Source: Desulfobacteraceae bacterium (GTDB lineage Bacteria > Desulfobacterota > DSM-4660 > Desulfatiglandales > B25-G16). Taken from it: a stretch of DNA of 33,227 nucleotides. The number at the start of each line of letters is the position of its first letter. The first letter of the stretch is position 1. The notes beneath the pieces were generated by a model. It had not been told where the DNA came from. It saw nothing but the letters and a program-made list of their open reading frames with translations, and did no database searches. A program made the position numbers and the translations under genes. This document shows positions 16,330-23,542 of this stretch, one piece after another. The DNA is taken from the NCBI GenBank assembly GCA_030612685.1, contig JAUWNK010000009.1, positions 1 to 33,227 of the forward strand, given 5' to 3'.

Positions 16330-16449
16330 GCGGGTTTGAGTAAAAAAATGGCCCCGGTTTCAGGCAAGAGATGCCTCTCCGATGTGCTACCACCGGAGTC
16401 CGGGACCACAAGTATTATAACCCAAAATTCAAAAAACAAAAGGAGAAAA

Positions 16450-16878
16450 ATGAAACCAAAAACTTTTGTATTTTACGTGAAAGAAGCCCCTATAGATAAA
16501 AGGCAGATAAATTGTCCTCAAGTTATCTATGAAAGAATGAAAGAGCTTGCAAAGGCAGATCAAGAGAGCTTTTGGTCTATAGGTTTTAATGGTAGGAATA
16601 AAGAGATTTATCATGAGTGCCTATTTATTGGTGGGATAGATCAATGCCTTGTAGATTATAGAATTTTATTTAAAAGACTTCTTGTAGTAGGCGCCTCAAC
16701 TTTTATTATAGTTCATAATCATCCAGGTGGGGACTGTGCACCGCCTTCTAAAGAAGATATAAATCTCACATATCAAATTGAAAGGGGTTCAAAAATTTTA
16801 GGATTGGGATTCTTAGATCATATCATAATCAGCGATGATGGATATTATTCGTTTAAAGAGCATTCTTTATTAAGCTAA
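16450..16878 (+). CDS. RadC-like JAB-domain protein
   Basis: A 142-residue protein carrying the JAB/MPN metal motif IIVHNHPGGDCAPPSKED (H-x-H-P-G-G with a downstream Asp), as in the C-terminal domain of RadC proteins carried by many mobile elements. The N-terminal helix-hairpin-helix part of full RadC is absent. The segment SFWSIGFNGRNKEIYHECLF matches the start of the domain. ATG 16450 is chosen because AAAAGGAG precedes it by five bases; an upstream TTG at 16336 would add 38 residues of unlike composition. The gene is AT-richer than the rest of the element, suggesting separate acquisition. Mobile-element RadC proteins have no settled function. Confidence 0.82.
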   Translation: MKPKTFVFYVKEAPIDKRQINCPQVIYERMKELAKADQESFWSIGFNGRNKEIYHECLFIGGIDQCLVDYRILFKRLLVVGASTFIIVHNHPGGDCAPPSKEDINLTYQIERGSKILGLGFLDHIIISDDGYYSFKEHSLLS

Positions 16879-16881
16879 AAT

Positions 16882-17064
16882 CTGCCCTGGCTAGGGTAAT
16901 TCCTGAAAAAGCGGGTCCCTCCCCGCCCTGCCAGGGCATTTAAAAAAATGAGGGGCAACTAGAGGGGGTTGCGTGGATAACCATGTAACCCCTTTTGTTT
17001 TACGAGTAATTAAAGAGCTTGGGGGGGCATGTCTCCGACAGGCTGTCTTTAGCCCCCAAGGGGG
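16882..17064 (+). terminator. Structured block with two likely terminators
   Basis: Three hairpins in a row. The first pairs TGCCCTGGC with GCCAGGGCA (about 16882-16937). The second is a 12-bp stem, GGGGTTGCGTGG with CCATGTAACCCC (16965-16992, loop ATAA), followed by TTTTGTTTT, a strong rho-independent terminator. The third pairs CTTGGGGG with CCCCCAAG (17018-17060) and is followed by GGGGTTTTT. Together they separate the RadC gene from the next operon. Confidence 0.7.
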
Positions 17065-17124
17065 TTTTTAGGCCCCTCTAACACTAAAGGCAGCCACCCT
17101 TTAATTTGAGAGGAGGTGAGAACA

Positions 17125-17496
17125 ATGGAAGAGTTACAAATGATTGTTGGGACGCGCACCGATCTGGTATGTCAAGTCGTTATAGATGAGGCTACCTTAC
17201 AGGTGGCAAAGCTTATGAACGTGGATGTGGCGGACATCAGAGAGTGTGTTTGCAAAGAGGCTTTTGCCGAATCCGAAGCGCAATCTGAGACGGAAGACGA
17301 AGGCGCTGTTTTGCGTGTAGCAAAACAACTGGGCAATAGTGAAGAGGACATTAGGAGGTATGGCCTCGGAGATTTTTCCTCGGAATCAAGAATAGAGTCT
17401 GTTGATCGGTCTGAGGGCGCTACCGAGGCGGCCCTTACGATTGCCTCGCAATTTGATAACAGCGAGGAAGATTTAAAACAATATGGAACTGAATAG
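17125..17496 (+). CDS. Acidic protein with three internal repeats
   Basis: A 123-residue acidic protein. Three related units are visible: TLQVAKLMNVDVADIRECV (about 24-42), VLRVAKQLGNSEEDIRRYGL and ALTIASQFDNSEEDLKQYGT at the C-terminus, each a helix, a turn and (N/D)xxDI/L. Similar short units occur in phage protease/scaffold proteins, but the likeness is too weak for a call. ATG 17125 has AGGAGGTGA just upstream; the frame is also open from GTG 17116. It overlaps the upstream-extended frame of the next gene but not its likely start. Confidence 0.65.
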   Translation: MEELQMIVGTRTDLVCQVVIDEATLQVAKLMNVDVADIRECVCKEAFAESEAQSETEDEGAVLRVAKQLGNSEEDIRRYGLGDFSSESRIESVDRSEGATEAALTIASQFDNSEEDLKQYGTE

Positions 17497-17557
17497 CCTT
17501 TTTCGAACTGGAGGGAACTCTTCAAAGGCTATTCACATAAACAAAAGGAGGTGTATC

Positions 17558-18283
17558 ATGGAATTGGATTTTGACAGGGCCATAGCAGAAGTCTTGAAAT
17601 CAGGTGGTCAGGTAAGTTTCAAGAGGCGGTATCGCTTAGATGTCGAGGGCTACTCCTGGGTTAAGGACTTTGTACGCGATCAAAAAACAAGGCGAGAGAT
17701 TGAAGAGTTGCAAGGGAAAATCACGGCAACCCAAAAATCCCTGATCGACAGAGACGAGCTTCGGGCGATGTTCGAGGCGGGCGTAGAGCAGGTGAGGCGG
17801 GATTTCTTAGAGCTTTTAAAAAACCATCTTCTTGAGGCTCAAAGGAGGGACTGCCCCGTTATTGGAGGTCTACATTCCTTTGGTGTTATTTCTAGTAAAC
17901 TTCATCTTATGACGGTATCGCTGGCCTCATCTGAGGATATAGAAGATATTATTAAGGAGTTGCCGGTTGGGGTAAAAAAGGAGAAAATTGAGAAGACCGT
18001 TGAGGGGATCAGGAAGCAAATAGAAAAGCTCAAAGAGACGATAGATAAGGAGTTGAGTCCGCAGGAGAGGTGGTTTTATTTTGATACAGGTAAGCCGATG
18101 CCCTATCCTGGGGGATGCCGTTGGTCGAAATTTGTTGATGGCTGGAAGACGGTAGTAGCCCGATTTACCGGCAAGGTTGACATCGAGGGATGCGCTTTAC
18201 TGACAGAGGATGAGTTTGCTGCTTGGCACATGCTGGAACTTGAGAAAGTTTACAAATTGCCTCCATTGCGTAATCCTTGGTAA
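17558..18283 (+). CDS. Hypothetical protein with coiled coil
   Basis: A 241-residue protein of unknown family. Residues about 40-75 (TRREIEELQGKITATQKSLI) and 140-170 (KEKIEKTVEGIRKQIEKLKE) are probably coiled coils. The C-terminal part is richer in aromatic residues (ERWFYFDTGKPMPYPGGCRW, WKTVVARFTGKVDIEGCALL). ATG 17558 has a near-perfect AAAGGAGGTG site; the frame stays open upstream to 17483 but without a ribosome site. It lies 61 bases after the repeat protein, probably in one operon. No lysis or structural-protein motif was seen. Confidence 0.65.
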   Translation: MELDFDRAIAEVLKSGGQVSFKRRYRLDVEGYSWVKDFVRDQKTRREIEELQGKITATQKSLIDRDELRAMFEAGVEQVRRDFLELLKNHLLEAQRRDCPVIGGLHSFGVISSKLHLMTVSLASSEDIEDIIKELPVGVKKEKIEKTVEGIRKQIEKLKETIDKELSPQERWFYFDTGKPMPYPGGCRWSKFVDGWKTVVARFTGKVDIEGCALLTEDEFAAWHMLELEKVYKLPPLRNPW

Positions 18284-18293
18284 AAATAGATTC

Positions 18294-18380
18294 TTGGCGG
18301 GGATGCCTCAAGGCTTTGAGGATACCCGGCGTATATTACCCACCAACGGCCCTTTGAGCCGCTCTAACTAATATACGCCA
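18294..18380 (+). other. Structured intergenic segment in the Mu-like element
   Basis: Nested hairpins: CCTCAAGGCTTTGAGG at about 18306-18321, then an 11-bp perfect stem GGCGTATATTA (18328-18338) with TAATATACGCC (18369-18379), enclosing CGGC...GCCG. There is no T-run, so it is more likely an RNA structure or protein site than a terminator. It matches no family recognised by eye. Confidence 0.5.
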
Positions 18381-18482
18381 AAATCCTCATTTTACCTATG
18401 AGAAAGCAGGTATGAAAACAAGGCCGAAAAAAGGTTAAAGGGATCGATTTATTGAGTGCCGCTATCAAGGGCTTAACACTAA

Positions 18483-19190
18483 ATGAGTCAAGTAGATGAA
18501 ATCCTTAACGGACCTGAATATTTTTACTGTGAGAGAGAGCATTGCAGGCTGCGGATTGAGGTATGTTTAAAGAGACAAAAAGCAAACCAAGAAAGACGGC
18601 GTTTTATGTCTATACCCTTCTTGAGTTGCGTTGAATGTGACCAGGGGGCCAGGAATCAGCCTTTGGAGAAAACAGAAATGGCCATGAATCCTGTGAGAGG
18701 GAAAGGTGAAAGGAAGTTAAATTGTGAGCATTATGACGAATGTTTAGACCTTGCTGCAAAAAAAGACTGGAAAACCTTTAAATGCGAGAACTGCCCCTCT
18801 TTCATGCCTGATGAGGTAAAAAAGGAGCCGAAAATCGCCGAGAAAAAGAAAAATACACGGATCTGTGAGAAGTGCGGCGAAAAGCCCACTATACAACCCA
18901 GCAGCCCTTTATGTGCAAGTTGCATTGGAAAGCAAGCGTGGAAGGATAGGGGAGACAAAAAGAAGGCCCCTGGCCCATCTAAAAAGAAAAATGAAACTAA
19001 TGATAAGGTTAAGATCGAAAAAACACAACATGGCCCTAAAACGGCCCTCACAATCGAATTTGGCAGGCATACTTCAATCTTAAAAGAGGTTGAAAAACTG
19101 GCAGAGGAAGAAGTGCGCACTATAGATTTACAGGTGATCTATATCCTTAAAAGCTATTTGAATAATTGCCAGGCAAACAAAAACACTTAA
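18483..19190 (+). CDS. Multi-zinc-finger hypothetical protein
   Basis: A 235-residue protein with several paired-cysteine modules: CEREHCRLRIEVCLKRQ and CVEC near the N-terminus, then CEHYDECLDLAAKKDWKTF followed by CENCPSF (about 80-105, a small zinc-binding module seen in delta-proteobacterial proteins), then CEKCGEKP with CASCIGK (about 127-147). A Lys-rich linker leads to a C-terminal helical segment (TALTIEFGRHTSILKEVEKL) that could be a ribbon-helix-helix-like domain. Nucleic-acid binding is likely but its role in the element is unknown. No Shine-Dalgarno sequence precedes ATG 18483. It is the last gene before the right end. Confidence 0.68.
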   Translation: MSQVDEILNGPEYFYCEREHCRLRIEVCLKRQKANQERRRFMSIPFLSCVECDQGARNQPLEKTEMAMNPVRGKGERKLNCEHYDECLDLAAKKDWKTFKCENCPSFMPDEVKKEPKIAEKKKNTRICEKCGEKPTIQPSSPLCASCIGKQAWKDRGDKKKAPGPSKKKNETNDKVKIEKTQHGPKTALTIEFGRHTSILKEVEKLAEEEVRTIDLQVIYILKSYLNNCQANKNT

Positions 19191-19305
19191 ATAAGCGCTT
19201 AAGATCAATTTAATAGGCTTTTAAACGGCATTAAATAATCGCTTATCTTAAACCCTTTCCCTCTTATTTTTTATTAAACCACCTGCCGATTTCAACACAT
19301 TTTGC

Positions 19306-19366
19306 GACAAATTCCCTTCGATAGTTTAGGACAAACCTCCCTGCATTTATGTCAAACCTTCTTGCA
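19306..19366. promoter_or_regulatory. Right-end transposase binding-site array
   Basis: Three direct copies of the end motif: GACAAATTCCCTT (19306-19318), GGACAAACCTCCCTGCA (19329-19345) and GTCAAACCTTCTTGCA (19351-19366), spaced 22-23 bases, about two helical turns. All face the same way, like attR of Mu, and the last lies 16 bases from the proposed CA terminus. Confidence 0.68.
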
Positions 19367-19406
19367 GCTAATAATAAGAACATACAGTGATTAGGGGGTA
19401 TCCTTT

Positions 19407-20843
19407 CTACTCGCCTGTAGGGGATTCGGGAAAGGTCGGAGGAACAGCGACAGCACTTGCATCGATAACCCGCATTGATTTCCACTTCCCGCCGAGGAAT
19501 CTGAAGAAGAAAACAAATCCAAGCACGATGATGTATGCTGTGACAAAGGTCCAACCATAATATATCCCCATTGAAAGATATACTATTGCTGCATAGCTTG
19601 GCAGGATTAGCAATGATATCGATAATGCCACAATCATGAACATTACAAAGCGGGTATCGCCTGCACCCTTAATTGCCGATGCAAAGATGATGTTCATTGT
19701 ATCAAATACAGAGTAGAGCGCCACGAAGCGCAATAATACGACTGTCAGCTCTCGAATGGGAACAAAGCGTGTCGGATCTGACCGTGCTGCAAATGGTTTC
19801 ATGAAGAGATCAGGCCATATCACGTAAAGAAGTGCTATAGAGGACATATAGATAAATGTAAGGTGGAATGCTGAATAGGTGGCGCGTTCTGCAAGCTCGG
19901 GCCTGTTTTCACCCAGGTGCTGGCCTACAAGAACGGATATGGCTATACCTAAACCAATCATCGGCATAAAGGCGAGTGTATTGATATTGAGGGCTATATT
20001 GGTAGCAGCGAGTGAAACAGTGCCAAGTCTCCCAATCAGCAGGATAAAGACGGTAAAGCCTGCAATACCTATAAAGAAGTGCACCCCACTGGGGAAACCG
20101 AATCTCATAAGCCGTGCAAAGAGCTGCCGGTCATAACGCCAGCCCTTGATGGTTGCATATTTTTTGGAATATAAGGAACGCGAGATGAGTATAAAGTAGA
20201 CGAATGTACTAAAGTAGAAGGCGCTCACTGTTGCAATACCTGCGCCTGCAATGCCCATTTCAGGGAATCCCCAATGCCCGAATATGAGCAGCCAATCGAG
20301 CATCAAATTCACTGCTGTAACAAAGATACTTACCCACATTACCGGCCGGGTTTTGCCAAGACCTGAAAAGAATGCCGCTACTGCTGATGAGGCAATAGCA
20401 GGTGCCGCACCCCAGCACAATATCTTAAAATACACTCGTTCACATTCCTGTATCTCAGGCGCATGGCCGATAAAGCTAAATATTAAACCGGACAGAGGGA
20501 TAAGCATGGCCAGAATCACCCCTCCAATTATTGCAATATAGATACCTTGCCAGAGTGAGGGGCCACATCGCTCATACTGCCTTGCACCGTAATACTGTGC
20601 CACAAAGATGCCGACATAGCTGGCAGTGCCGATAAAGATGCAGGTTATTGTGAAGTTGAGGATGCCTGCAGGCATGGCTGCAGCAATCGCTTCCGGAGAG
20701 TACCAGGTGAGAAACATTCGATCCACAAAGTGTTGAACCGACCATGTACCAGTGCTTATAATCAGAGGAAGTGCAATCCGGAGCACCTCGCCATAACCGC
20801 CGTTACCATACCACCGACTCTTTATCCGAAGAAGAATACTCAT
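19407..20843 (-). CDS. MATE-family multidrug/cation antiporter
   Basis: An inner-membrane exporter of the MATE/NorM family, 478 residues, with about 12 hydrophobic segments in two related halves. Recognisable blocks: IALPLIISTGTWSVQHFVDR at the first helix, AQYYGARQYERC, FFSGLGKTRP, LDWLLIFGHWGFPEMGIAGA, GQHLGENRPELA and the C-terminal FASAIKGAGDTRFVM. Substrate cannot be told. It ends just outside the right end of the Mu-like element (stop at 19407), so the element lies immediately downstream without disrupting it. A small membrane-protein gene lies 30 bases upstream. Confidence 0.93.
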   Translation of the reverse strand: MSILLRIKSRWYGNGGYGEVLRIALPLIISTGTWSVQHFVDRMFLTWYSPEAIAAAMPAGILNFTITCIFIGTASYVGIFVAQYYGARQYERCGPSLWQGIYIAIIGGVILAMLIPLSGLIFSFIGHAPEIQECERVYFKILCWGAAPAIASSAVAAFFSGLGKTRPVMWVSIFVTAVNLMLDWLLIFGHWGFPEMGIAGAGIATVSAFYFSTFVYFILISRSLYSKKYATIKGWRYDRQLFARLMRFGFPSGVHFFIGIAGFTVFILLIGRLGTVSLAATNIALNINTLAFMPMIGLGIAISVLVGQHLGENRPELAERATYSAFHLTFIYMSSIALLYVIWPDLFMKPFAARSDPTRFVPIRELTVVLLRFVALYSVFDTMNIIFASAIKGAGDTRFVMFMIVALSISLLILPSYAAIVYLSMGIYYGWTFVTAYIIVLGFVFFFRFLGGKWKSMRVIDASAVAVPPTFPESPTGE

Positions 20844-20873
20844 ATAGCCTTGCCAGGTTTTTTAGGGGCGATG

Positions 20874-21074
20874 TTATGGATTGTTACGGATGGATGCTTT
20901 TATTTTTTTTCTAATAAGCACGTAGCCCCAGATAACAAACACCAACCCGATAATAAAGATTATCCTGTTATCCTTAAGCATACCATATGAAACTGCCGAT
21001 ATGCCGATTATACAGATAAGAATGATCAGGGTTTTGTTCTTAAGAATATATGATGTAACTTTTAATGCCATCAT
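20874..21074 (-). CDS. Small two-helix membrane protein
   Basis: A 66-residue protein with two hydrophobic segments (about 14-32, TLIILICIIGISAVSYGML, and 38-53, IIFIIGLVFVIWGYVLI) and basic ends (RKKIKASIRNNP). GGAAA lies just before the start, a weak ribosome site. Thirty bases separate it from the downstream MATE gene, suggesting co-transcription. The family was not recognised. Confidence 0.55.
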   Translation of the reverse strand: MMALKVTSYILKNKTLIILICIIGISAVSYGMLKDNRIIFIIGLVFVIWGYVLIRKKIKASIRNNP

Positions 21075-21218
21075 TTTCCATCCGCTCCCCCTGGCCTGTT
21101 AAATGTGAAAATTTTCTCTACAATAAGATTATAGCGGCTATGGTATTATAATTCGTTAATTTATCTGAGCTATTAATAGCATCTGACTCCAAAGCTTCAC
21201 TTCAGAGTTATTCATGAA

Positions 21219-21436
21219 AGAAACTATACGTTGAGCATGGAGATGTCTTTTTTTACCATGCCCTCACAATGACAAGTCGGTAGGCCGCTTCAAACCAGCG
21301 CACACGGACAAAGGCCCTAGAAGACAATGACAAGTTGCTTGTGCGCAGGGTTTGAAGCGGCACGCTGAGGCCCTCTGTTAGAGGGCATGATGTAAAAAAA
21401 GACATCTCCATGCTCTTTTCAAAATTTAGTTTCTTA
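21219..21436. repeat. Long inverted-repeat (MITE-like) element
   Basis: GAGCATGGAGATGTCTTTTT and on to CATGCCCTC (21233-21265) is repeated inverted at 21381-21415 with a 2-base gap. Outside it, AAGAAACT also recurs inverted. Inside, GCCGCTTCAAACC-GCGCACA pairs with TGTGCGC-GGTTTGAAGCGGC. Nearly the whole 218 bases can fold into one long hairpin around a core of about 35 bases. No coding capacity. It lies between the small membrane protein gene and the end of the FAH-family gene. Confidence 0.8.
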
Positions 21437-21506
21437 GGAGGTTATTTAACAGGCTGAATCACTTGAGTCCACAGAGCTCTTTGAGAGTTAAAAAGGCTGG
21501 CCTTAT

Positions 21507-22325
21507 TTAAACTGTACGGCATATATTTACAAGCCGCCCAACCTTTTCTATCTCGACAACAACCTCGTCCCCTTCTTTCATATATATAGGAGGGTCACGA
21601 AAGGTGCCAACTCCATGGGGGGTACCGGTTAGGATGATATCACCAGGGATCAGGGTAAAATTTTTTGATATAAGACTGATAAGCTCAGGCAGCTTAAATA
21701 TCATCATGCTTGTATTACTATCCTGCATGATCTGGCCATTAAGCCAGCACCTTATACTCAGGGAATGGGGATCAGGTATATCATCGGATGTTACAATCCA
21801 TGGACCGAGAGGACAGAAGGTATCCAGAGATTTTCCCCTAACCCATTGTCCATCACCAAATTGCAGATCCCTGGCGCTCACATCATTGGCACATGTGTAT
21901 CCAAAAATTGTTTTCATAACCTCATTTTTCGGGCAATTATGTATGGTCTTTCCAATAATTACAGCAAGTTCTGCTTCAAAATCTACCTTTTTGGTAAGAT
22001 TTTCATCCCAGGTGATCCAGTCATTATGCCCGATCAAACTGCTTGGAAATTTTGCAAAGATCAGAGGAGATTCTGGAACTTCTCCTTTGCTCTCCCGGAT
22101 ATGATCCATATAGTTCAGGCCTATAGCCACTATCTTGGATGGATTGGTTACAGGCGGAGCAAGTTTAATACTGCTTAGAGGTAAAGAGCTACCAGAGAGC
22201 TTATAATCTGAGCCATTTTTGATGAAATCTATCATTTCACCCTGGAAGTCAATGGGTATAAGCCTGTCAGCATCTATTATGCCCAAACGAATACGGTCTT
22301 TATCGTAGAATTGTGCTATTTTCAT
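21507..22325 (-). CDS. Fumarylacetoacetate hydrolase family protein
   Basis: FAH-family enzymes hydrolyse or decarboxylate 2-oxo/beta-diketo acids in aromatic catabolism or act as oxaloacetate decarboxylases. The 272 residues have an N-terminal small domain and the FAH core with GLNYMDHIRES, VDFEAELAVIIG (metal-binding glutamates), CANDVSARDLQ (metal-binding aspartate), RGKSLDTFCPLGPW and TGTPHGVGTF. All expected metal ligands appear to be present. It is divergent from an SDR oxidoreductase gene about 200 bases away, a common pairing in degradation clusters. The exact substrate cannot be assigned. AAGGAG stands about 13 bases before ATG 22325. Confidence 0.9.
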   Translation of the reverse strand: MKIAQFYDKDRIRLGIIDADRLIPIDFQGEMIDFIKNGSDYKLSGSSLPLSSIKLAPPVTNPSKIVAIGLNYMDHIRESKGEVPESPLIFAKFPSSLIGHNDWITWDENLTKKVDFEAELAVIIGKTIHNCPKNEVMKTIFGYTCANDVSARDLQFGDGQWVRGKSLDTFCPLGPWIVTSDDIPDPHSLSIRCWLNGQIMQDSNTSMMIFKLPELISLISKNFTLIPGDIILTGTPHGVGTFRDPPIYMKEGDEVVVEIEKVGRLVNICRTV

Positions 22326-22526
22326 AAGAGAATCACATACTCCTTGGCTACAGATTACTCATGTCAAGCCTTTATAAACAAGCAGTTGGTGAAAGAAATA
22401 TAGTGGAAGGTGGGTTTCCGAGTCAATCGGGAAAATAAATTTTCCTTGCATGAATGGTAGATTCTTTGGTTAGTATTAGTAAAGGGTTTTTTGAATGGAG
22501 TTTTTTTCAGAAAAAAGGAGAACAGC

Positions 22527-23291
22527 ATGGCAGAAAAAGATATCGATTTATCAGGAAAGGTTGCATTGGTGACTGGAGGTAGCAGGGGCCTTGGTAAGGA
22601 TATTGCTTTAGCAATGGCAGAAAAGGGTGCAAAGGTTGTCATTTGTGGCAGAAAAAAGGAAAACCTGGATGAGGCTATAGAGGAATTCCGCAAGCTTGGT
22701 CTGGATCTGATGGCTCAGAGTGCCAACGTCGGTAAATCAGATCATGTAAAGGCCCTGTTTCAGGCTGTAAATGACCGGTTTGGGAGGTTAGACATTCTCA
22801 TAAATAATGTGGGTACGAACATCCTGACACCTTCTGTTGTAGAGGCTGATGAGGGTTTATGGGATAAAATTCTTGAGACAAATCTCAAGAGCGCTTTCCT
22901 TGTCAGCAGTTATGCAGCCAAGCTTATGAAAGAGGCTGGAGGGGGAAAGATTGTTAATATATCCTCTATTGCAGCTCGGAAGGCCAGCAAGGGAATGGGT
23001 ATATACTGTGTGGCCAAGGCCGGGGTTGAGATGTTGACAAGGGTTCTGGCTGTTGAGCTGGCCCCGGAGCATATAAATGTAAATGCAGTTGCACCGGGCA
23101 TGATAAGAACAAGGTTCAGCCAGCCTTTATGGAGCAATGAGGGTCTTTTAAAAGAAATTTTGAGAACAATTCCTATGGGCAGGATTGCTGAGACAGGTGA
23201 TGTGGTTGGTGCTGTGCTGTTTCTGGCCTCAGGCCTTTCTGATTTTATAACTGGGCAGGTTATCACAGTGGATGGGGGATCTATGGCCTGA
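22527..23291 (+). CDS. Short-chain dehydrogenase/reductase (FabG-like)
   Basis: An NAD(P)-dependent oxidoreductase of the classical SDR family, 254 residues. Rossmann motif TGGSRGLGKDIALAMAEKGA (about 18-37), a basic CGRKKENL after the second strand that suggests NADP preference, NNVG instead of the usual NNAG, the active-site Ser in VNISSIAARK, YCVAKAG as the YxxxK motif, PGMIRTRF and the C-terminal DFITGQVITVDGG. ATG 22527 has AAAGGAG six bases upstream; the frame is open to 22491 but unsupported there. Probably acts with the divergent FAH-family enzyme on a hydroxy or oxo acid, or as a ketoacyl reductase. Confidence 0.93.
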   Translation: MAEKDIDLSGKVALVTGGSRGLGKDIALAMAEKGAKVVICGRKKENLDEAIEEFRKLGLDLMAQSANVGKSDHVKALFQAVNDRFGRLDILINNVGTNILTPSVVEADEGLWDKILETNLKSAFLVSSYAAKLMKEAGGGKIVNISSIAARKASKGMGIYCVAKAGVEMLTRVLAVELAPEHINVNAVAPGMIRTRFSQPLWSNEGLLKEILRTIPMGRIAETGDVVGAVLFLASGLSDFITGQVITVDGGSMA

Positions 23292-23330
23292 TTTTCTTCT
23301 GTCAGGGAAGTAAGCCCAAATCAAATTAAT

Positions 23331-23439
23331 TTGAAAGTCAATGACCCCGCTCTTCCGGGCGGGGCTTGAAAAAAAGAAATAATTAAATTGCTGCATCCAT
23401 TCCCAGCCTCCCGGGTGGGGCATTAAAGGGCGGCGGTAA
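23331..23439 (-). repeat. REP-like double-hairpin repeat, copy 2
   Basis: The reverse complement of 1038-1145 with scattered differences, keeping both hairpins (CCACCCGGGAGG and CCCGCCCGGAAGAGCGGGG) and the conserved ends TTACCGCCGCCCTTTAATG and TTGACTTT. It lies between the convergent SDR and beta-flower-type genes. Confidence 0.75.
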
Positions 23440-23542
23440 AGCATATGAGTGCGCCAGGAGGGCTGAAGGTGAGAGTGGATCCAAGTTTCTCCCTAATTCA
23501 ATGAATGCCTGATTAGAGAAATTATAGCCTTCCTTATTCTCC

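Larger units (their letters stand above)
10729..19382 (+). mobile_element. Compact Mu-like transposable element (early region only)
   Basis: The content runs in Mu early-gene order: a divergent repressor and Ner/Cro-type gene, MuA transposase, MuB ATPase, then GemA and accessory genes. Copies of a GACAAACCT(T/C)C(T/C)TGCA-type motif occur at both ends, those nearest each end pointing inward and inverted relative to each other. The proposed termini are TG at 10729 and CA at 19382, flanked by GACAG and TACAG, a 4-of-5 match to a 5-bp target duplication. The 8-mer ACAGTGAT is shared by both flanks (10725-10732, 19384-19391). TG at 10740 is an alternative left end, with better-matched spacing to the first site but no matching flank. 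About 8.65 kb long, with no lysis, head or tail genes. Element identity is firm; exact ends are approximate. Confidence 0.8.

Noticed and set aside
17558-18283. Mu late regulator (Mor/C) or structural protein
   Set aside because: No helix-turn-helix or virion motif is visible; only coiled coils and an aromatic C-terminal part.
21604-22178. Long plus-strand frames opposite the FAH-family gene
   Set aside because: Antisense shadows of a gene with clear motifs on the other strand.
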